A stretch of DNA of 64,000 nt from Nyssa sinensis (taxonomy: Eukaryota > Streptophyta > Magnoliopsida > Cornales > Nyssaceae): assembly GCA_008638375.1 (NCBI GenBank), contig CM018033.1, positions 15,293,763 to 15,357,762 of the forward strand, read 5' to 3'. The position numbers and the translations under genes were made by a program. How positions within the stretch are numbered: the first letter of the stretch is position 1; each line of letters begins with the position of its first letter. Under the pieces are notes generated by a model. It was not told the origin of the DNA. It did no database searches and saw only the letters and a program-made list of their open reading frames with translations. Shown piece by piece: positions 57,643 through 64,000 of this stretch.

Positions 57643-58269
57643 CCCTTGATCATACCTAACAAAATAAACACATTTCCCAATAAAATCCAAATCAATCCCT
57701 ATTAACTCCTGAACTAGAAGAAGAAGTGAAGAAGCTACGCTAAGCATAAATTCGTCAACCCACAAATGGCAACCGACTATAATGTGAATGGATTAAGAGG
57801 AACCCTTTTTCAATCCATTCCAAATAATAGGGTTCTAGCCAAGACTAAATACATAAAACTGGAGAAAATGAGAATGGAAGACAAAGAAGAGGAAAAATAA
57901 GAAAAAAATGAATCTGATATGCAAAGACAGAGATAGAGAGAGTCGTGAACCAGTTTAGACAGAGGTGATTGGAACTTCGACTGTCACTTTTGCTTCAAAA
58001 GGCCGAGTAATGTATTCATCTCACTGGAAGAACCTTTAAGGAATTGCAGATGGACTGATCGACTGAGGGCAAAACAGTTTCGAGTGTGCAGATCGTTTCG
58101 AGCGAAAGAGAAAGAAAGAAAAGATGAGTAGAGAGAGAGAGAAACAGTAAGATATTTTCTTCAGGGAATGTTCTAGAGCCAAAATATTTTTGCTAAAATA
58201 GGAGTACCCGCACGAAAATGAATATTAGGCAGCAATGGAACTTTTGGGATTAAAACACGGTCGTTTAAG
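57643..58269. other. Intergenic sequence
   Basis: No gene or recognisable element is seen. The stretch 57890-58150 is rich in GAGA/AGAGAG. Confidence 0.5.
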
Positions 58270-58848
58270 TGTCCTTAACATTACCGACATTTACAAACGT
58301 GGCTATTAAAATTTATTAGCCACGATAAAAAACACCATGGTAGATATTAGTTAACACCCACTGTATTATAGTGTGGCAAATAAAATATTGTTTGCCACCA
58401 CTACAAAATGTTGGCAACTCCCTGCCATAAAAATCAATTACCAATTTTATTTTATTTTTAAAATTATTTTCATGTTTTATTAGTCACAGTCAATTAAGTG
58501 GCTAATTAGGACTTGTTGGCCACATTTATCCAAAACATGGTAAATAACCTCACATTGGCCACAGTTTTCTTGCGTTCCTAAAGCTACTTTTATTTACTCC
58601 TCCCTTATTAATTCTTAAATTATTAGTAATGATGAGTAAATGTGGCTAATTATGAATATTAGCCGTGCCCTAGTAGTACGTGGCTAATAATAGTTTTTGG
58701 CTACGTTTTACGACGTTGGTATTAATAGCGTCGTTTATAGTCATTATTTGCAACACTGTATTTCATTCGTAGCAAAAGGTGACATTTAGCCACACTTTTA
58801 TTCGTGACGCTTGGCTAAGCGTTGCTAAAATCCTTATTTCTTGTAGTG
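58270..58848. mobile_element. Terminal part of a CACTA (En/Spm-type) DNA transposon
   Basis: The plus strand ends TTTCTTGTAGTG at 58848, the inverse of the CACTACAAGAAA terminus of plant CACTA elements. Inward from it, short motifs GTGGCTAAT/ATTAGCCAC recur at least eight times in both orientations, as expected for the subterminal repeats that bind the transposase in this superfamily. CACTACAAAATG at 58399 could be a second terminus of a small derivative, but no 3-bp duplication matches it. No transposase is present. Confidence 0.55.
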
Positions 58849-60442
58849 ACTTAATATAAAGTTGTGGCTTCGTTATGTCATCATATAATATTTTCTGTAT
58901 ACACATATTTAATGTCATATATCATGATCTACTTATATATATATATTGTATTTTATTTTTAAATGCATTTCGCCTGCAACCATATGCAATGTGTCTCATT
59001 ACATTATGAATAAGTAGTGGTACATAATGAACCATAAGATTTACATTCTACATACGAGAAGAAGTTCTTGTACATATAAAATCGTTATAGAACTGTTAAC
59101 TGCAAAAAGAAAAATTAAAATGGCACTGACATGGCAGCTAGGTGGCAGATATCCATACTGATTGAAGTAAAAATATTATTATGTCCATTTCTTTAAAATA
59201 AAAAATTACTATTTACCCTTCTTGATCTATCGATTTCCTTCGGCAATCCATCTCATCTTTGTCTATATATATATATATACATAATATGTATATATATATG
59301 TGGATTTTCAATAAGTGGTTTTCTTCTTCAATTTCAATTAGAAGAACCTTTCTGATCTTGTCATCAATTTTACTCGTTCCATATTGCTTAATACAAACAA
59401 AGTTGGTAATCATATTTGAGGATTGATAGAACCAATTGTATACCAAGTTATCACAAGCCCAATAAGACAACTTTGGTTTCTAGTGAAAGGTTTTGTCAAA
59501 CTAGATATGAATCTCAATTTCTTTACCTCTATTTCAATTTTTCAGTGTAAAATATATCTCTCAATTGACATAGTTGTTTACAAGTGTTAGACATTGGGTC
59601 ATGTGAATGCGAGTCCATTTGGCATCCACTAGATTTATGCGGATTGTGATAATTAGGATAGGAGTTTATATGCGGTTAAAATTCTTATCCATTTGGGTTG
59701 GTTTGACCAACTTAGATATTATCACGTAAGTCTTGTGGGTTATCCCATTAGTTATGGTCATGGGATATAAACATATATGCATTGGTTAAGCGTAATGAAT
59801 CCATCCATGTGTAGTTTCTCAAATTATCATGTGAGGTTTTGAGTGAAGTTCTCTTTGAAATTCTTCTTGGGTGACCATCATAGTGCCCTTAGTCTTGGAT
59901 CGTGAAAATATATAGGTGACTTGATATTGTAGCCGTCCTATGACAAGGACGATCTCTTGTTACGTTCCAAGGATCTTCGATGTGTTTTAAGAAATCTCGT
60001 AATATAAGTTGCCTTTTTCGTTTCTGTTTCCGCTTCCGCTTTCGCTGTTGTTGATCCGAAGAGGTAACCGGGTTGGACACTCGTTTGTGTTTATTATGTA
60101 TTTCCTTCAACAAGGACAATACAATGGGTTCATTGAAGCAATTCAACCCAACACTTTCAACTTGTCAACACTGCCTTATTCAATCTCAAGTAATATCTGC
60201 CAAATTAGACTTTACCAAAATGGAGTTTTAAGCAACTGTTGGTCTAGTTTGTTTATAATTCACTTCTTCCACTTTCAAATTGATCTTGTGGGTCTATTAA
60301 TTTGATTCACTCTCTCAAATTGGACTTCACCAAAATGGAATTGTAAGCCACTGTTTGTCTAATTTTCCTATAATTCACTCTCTTTCTCTTTCAAATTTTT
60401 GTGGGTACATTAATTTGATTATCTCTCTAAAATTTTGGTAGA
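58849..60442. other. Intergenic sequence
   Basis: No gene is supported. The short ORFs at 59213-59470 (minus), 59889-60146 (minus) and 60009-60305 (plus) have no recognisable domain and run through (TA)n or AT-rich DNA. A pair of ~60-bp similar stretches (ACTTTACCAAAATGGAGTTTTAAGCAACTGTT near 60209 and a copy near 60327) forms a short direct repeat. Confidence 0.5.
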
Positions 60443-61770
60443 TGTGATATCATACCCCAATTCCCACCTCTTTTAGAATCTAGAGCGCAATTGGTCCAAA
60501 GACTTTCGAAATAGAATCAAATGAGTTATATGAAAACCTTTTTTTATTTGCAAAAGCTTCACTTTTACTACCCTATAACAATATCATTACATTAATCCAA
60601 ATAAATGCATCCACATCTGATAAGAGCATAATCTATCTTTTTTTTTTTGTATCTTAACAACCGACCATGGCCACCTATTCTTCTTCAACAACCGTAACTT
60701 AGGGGAGTCTTACACTTTCCTTGATCAATATCTCAAATAATGGTAGTCTACTCATTCTTTGTATCTGTAGTAAAATTATCACTAGCATTGGACCGTTGGA
60801 CTTCATTCCCTATGTCAAGCTTATTGAGCTTACTATTTCTCTATACTCCCCTTACAATACCTGAAAATGTTAGAAGGATGGGGTGAGCTAAATAAAGCTT
60901 AGTGAATAAGTCCAGCCCCTATGATGGGTTTTAATAGTAAAATATAATAGATTACCCTAGATAATAAAAGAATAGTTATAATTAAAACATAATTTAAACA
61001 AAGTGTGCATATCAGAATCATAGAACATATACAAGATAATATTATTTCATACCAATTATACAAATAGATCATAACAGAATCATGTTGACCAAAAATTCAA
61101 CAAAATACCTAATTATTTATAACAAAACATACAAAACAAAAGCATGCTAGAAGGTTAATATAAGACCTAACTGAAGAGATCCCTGACCACTTATGGGTCT
61201 ACCATCATGCGTTTCCCAGCATGACTTACCTGAATGCTGGTATGCATTTCCTAGCAGAACTTCGTATAATGGCATATACATAAAAGAAACTTTTCAACTT
61301 GTCTATGGATTTTCAAAGTAATTAGTAAACATGCTTATTAATCAAATTTTCATAGTAGACAATATCTTATATGATATACGAGATATTTTTAAGAATTGTC
61401 ATCACCTCAAAATCGAGTTATAAAACATATTTTCAAGAAATTGAATTTTAAGCATAAAACAGCTTTATTTCCAAAGTTGACAACTATTTACAAATGTCGT
61501 TATAAATAGAGTGAAAAAAACTAAGTGTAAATACCACAATTTTAGAATGCTATGGTTACTCACAAAAGTACATTTATGGTTAAAAGCTTACAATATCGCC
61601 ACTTCATAAACTCTGGATTTACTCATGTTAGAACTATTCGTCATAAGTATTGGCTAATCTATGAGACAAAACTGTCATTGAGTTGTAAAGTTCACAAAGT
61701 TATTGAGTTTAAAGTCCTTAAGCATTGTGACTATTGAAGAACGTGTTTGCTTCTAGTTAAAGGCTATCTT
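60443..61770. mobile_element. Degenerate LTR-related sequence
   Basis: GATGGGGTGAGCTAAATAAAGCTTAGTGAATAAG-CC-GCCCCTATGATGGGTTTTAA (60878-60940) matches the nested 5.3-kb LTR near 47497-47550. TGTGATATCATACCCC near 60443 resembles its end. Identity is low and the boundaries are uncertain. Confidence 0.45.
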
Positions 61771-62996
61771 ATTTCCGCATGAATCTCACATATTCATATG
61801 GCAAAGGATTGGTATGCACTTGGTGAGTTTGGATTAGATCTATCTCACACACACACATACACACTTTCATGCATTAAGTTTGATTTACTATTCTAATATA
61901 TAAAAGTGTATAGTGAAGATGGTACAATGAATAATAGTAGCTCACTTGACTATGCCTAAGTACTTAAAGATTATTTAAGTGGGCTATTATATTTCATTGA
62001 CCTAAAACTGGAAATTATAGGGTTTTTCACAATATTTGTTCGAACGAATCATGAATTCGTTCTCACGAATATTTTAGTATGTTTATTCGTTTATATTAAT
62101 GAAATATTCATTCGATCTTTCAATTGACTGAATTTTCCAAAAACCCATTCGTGGGATAGTCGTTCGAACAAATGATCCAACGAATTTTCCAATAGCTTGC
62201 AAATCACTCATTCGATAGTTCGTTCAAACAAATTGAGGTTCGTGCAAGCGAACACCCAATAAGTGGGAACGAATGTCGTATAGATCAGTTTTCTAATTGG
62301 ATTTAAACAATGCGATTTCCTTTCCAAAACCTATCCTATATAAGGATTTGATCCCTAGTTCGTGGGGTGACTTTTGGTTGCTATCAAAAAGAGATTCTAA
62401 ACTTTCCAAAAGTATTTTTATTCATATGCATATTACACACATAGATCAAATCCTTGAAGAAAGAACCTAAATTTCTTCTTCTACAATGTTCGTGGAGTAC
62501 AAGCTTGTGGATTTCAAGTTTATGCAATCGGCATAGTTCAAGGTTGCATGGAGTTTGCAATTGTGCTTGGGTTGTCGTTCATGGAGTTCGAAGCGACAGA
62601 TACACTTGGAGGATACTTATGGATTCGAGTTTGAGAAGATTCAGATTATCAACATGGCTTTATGGACTAAGTCTGAGTTGTATAAGGTCTGTAATCATCG
62701 AACCTCTTTTAGTGGATTCACATCTGGGTCAGCACCCCGAGGTTTTCCAAAGCAGATTTAGTTGTTCCTTGGCGGTTTCCTAGTCAACAAATTTAGTGCA
62801 TTGTCTCTATCTTTGTACTATTAATTTATTTATTATTACTATAGTTTATCATTGCATATCACTGAATTTGATTACACCTACTAGCAATTGAATTTTAACA
62901 TAGTTAAAGAAATAATTTTTAGTTGCTATTGAGACCTATTCACGTCCCCTCTAGGTTTAATTATCGACATCTAGACTTAGATTGGACCCCTTAAAG
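61771..62996 (+). mobile_element. Probable 5' LTR and leader of a Ty1/copia element
   Basis: It lies immediately upstream of a primer site and a copia gag, so at least its right part should be the 5' LTR. A likely LTR end is ATTATCGACA near 62968. I could not find the LTR start, and the partner LTR is outside the window. TTCGTTCGAACGAAT-like palindromic motifs recur at 62035-62270. The ORFs at 62454-62783 have no recognisable domain. Confidence 0.4.
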
Positions 62997-63008
62997 TTGT
63001 ATCAGAGC
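62997..63008 (+). promoter_or_regulatory. Primer-binding site of the copia element
   Basis: TTGTATCAGAGC differs at one position from the TGGTATCAGAGC complement of initiator tRNA-Met and lies 39 bp before the gag ATG. Confidence 0.7.
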
Positions 63009-63046
63009 TTAATTTTAGGTATTAGGTTGATCCTATATTTGTCTAT

Positions 63047-64000
63047 ATGGATAATCGTGAAGGAGGTTCTATATCTCATCCTCTATTGTTTGATGGTAGT
63101 ATTTATTCATATTGGAAAGCTAGGATGAAGGCATTCTTTAGATCTATTGATGAACGTGTCTAGTTGACTGTTGTTAGTGGTTGGACCCATCCCACCATTA
63201 TAGCTACTACTGAAAACCAACTGAACTTAAACCAGGAATTGAATGGAATGAACTAGAACTTAGAATGAGTGGTTACAATACTAAAGGGTTGAATAAAATT
63301 TTCAATGTCGTTAGTGTTGATGAGTTTAGGCATATTATAACATGTGAGACATCTAAGAATGCCTAGGGAATCCTACAGATTACCCATGAAGGTACTGTTG
63401 CTGTCAAGAGATCCAAACTCCAAATGTTGACCTCTAAGTTTGAATCACTTAGAATGGATGAGTCTGAATTCTTTGATGATTTTTATGAAAAACTAAGTGA
63501 TGTTGTCAATTATTCTTTTAATCTTGCAGAAAGGATTGAGGAACCAAAAAATGTGCGCAAATTGTTGAGATCTCTACTTGAGCGATTTTAACCAAAAGTC
63601 ATTGCTATAGAAGAAAGCAGAGATGTTGACTCCATGAGAGTTGATGAGTTGGTAGGTTCATTCGAGACCTATGAGTTGAATTGTAAATAGAATAGGAGAC
63701 AGAAGAGCGTAGCCTTGAAAATTGTTCAAGAAAAATCTAAAGAGGAACAAGACAATCTACACCTCTTAATGATGATGACCTAGCACTATTTGTCAAAAGA
63801 TTCAATAGATTCCTTAAAGGTAGGAAAAACAATTCATCCAATCAAGGAAGCTCTTCTAGGAAGTCTAATTTAATCTCAAACAACTCAAGAGGTAAATCAA
63901 CCTCGAGCAGTGATAGGAGAAAAGCCTCAAATCAATCATTTGGTCCATCTCCCATAGAATTCTATGATTTCCATAAGTATGGTCATATCGCAGTAGATTG
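63047..64000 (+). pseudogene. Gag of a Ty1/copia element (SIRE/Maximus-like), broken and cut by the window edge
   Basis: The start MDNREGGSISHPLLFDG followed by YSYWKARMKAF is the conserved copia gag opening. ELRMSGYNTKGLNKIF, KRSKLQMLTSKFESLRMDE and DSMRVDELVGSFETYEL follow, then FNRFLKGRKNN. The zinc-knuckle position near 63957-64000 reads FYDFHKYGHIAVD, with Phe where the first two Cys belong. Stops include TAG after DERV (63161-63163) and after SKNA (63364-63366), TAA before PKVIA, and frameshifts near 63220 and 63755. The TAG codons sit where relatives have Trp. The rest of the element is beyond the window. Confidence 0.85.

Overview
The window is nuclear DNA from a flowering plant, most likely a eudicot with a repeat-rich genome. 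I cannot name the species. The evidence is an intron-less E-class pentatricopeptide-repeat (PPR) gene with an Arabidopsis-type counterpart, and plant-type transposons of nearly every class, mostly nested and decayed. The only intact host gene I can support is the PPR gene at 25137-27659 (minus strand). Nothing prokaryotic, no rRNA or tRNA gene and no CRISPR array is present.

Left part (1-22700): a locally duplicated segment of about 1.4 kb is present as copy A (903-2232 plus 12970-13060), copy B (19982-22593) and a short third piece (22633-22700). Copy A is split by a complete 10.7-kb Ty3/gypsy Tat-type LTR retrotransposon (2233-12969, minus strand, CCAAC target-site duplication, 665-bp LTRs with about ten differences). 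Its gag is long and open, but pol is broken by eight in-frame stops and two frameshifts. Between pol and the 3' LTR it carries a ~23-copy, ~30-bp tandem array and a complete but broken transcription unit on the opposite strand, with its own TATA box, two introns, a domain resembling the 'putative gypsy type transposon' family, and a coiled-coil/acidic tail. Copy B begins directly after a 4.6-kb PIF/Harbinger element (15382-19981) whose two genes are both dead, and it contains a 1.2-kb non-autonomous MULE (20924-22122) and a 111-bp SINE (22332-22442). The two copies serve as empty-site references for each other.

Middle (22700-28950): simple repeats, the 3' end of a dead L1-type LINE (23759-24823), and the PPR gene with its flanks.

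Right part (28955-57642): a pile of long-LTR chromovirus-related sequences. A minus-strand solo LTR (28960-32228, TSD ATATC) lies beside a plus-strand LTR (32303-35086). A LARD-like derivative of a Tekay-type chromovirus (36114-56896) keeps two ~2.9-3.1-kb LTRs, a tRNA-iMet-type primer site and only the last ~125 codons of integrase/chromodomain. Its interior holds a solo LTR (41766-52615, TSD AATGG), which itself holds two further solo LTRs (44841-46671, and 46976-52255 with TSD TCTTA). Right end (57643-64000): a CACTA-type terminus ending at 58848, degenerate LTR sequence, and the start of a Ty1/copia (SIRE/Maximus-like) element with a dead gag running off the window.

All coordinates and similarity statements come from reading by eye. 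Family assignments rest on recognised motifs, not on database searches.
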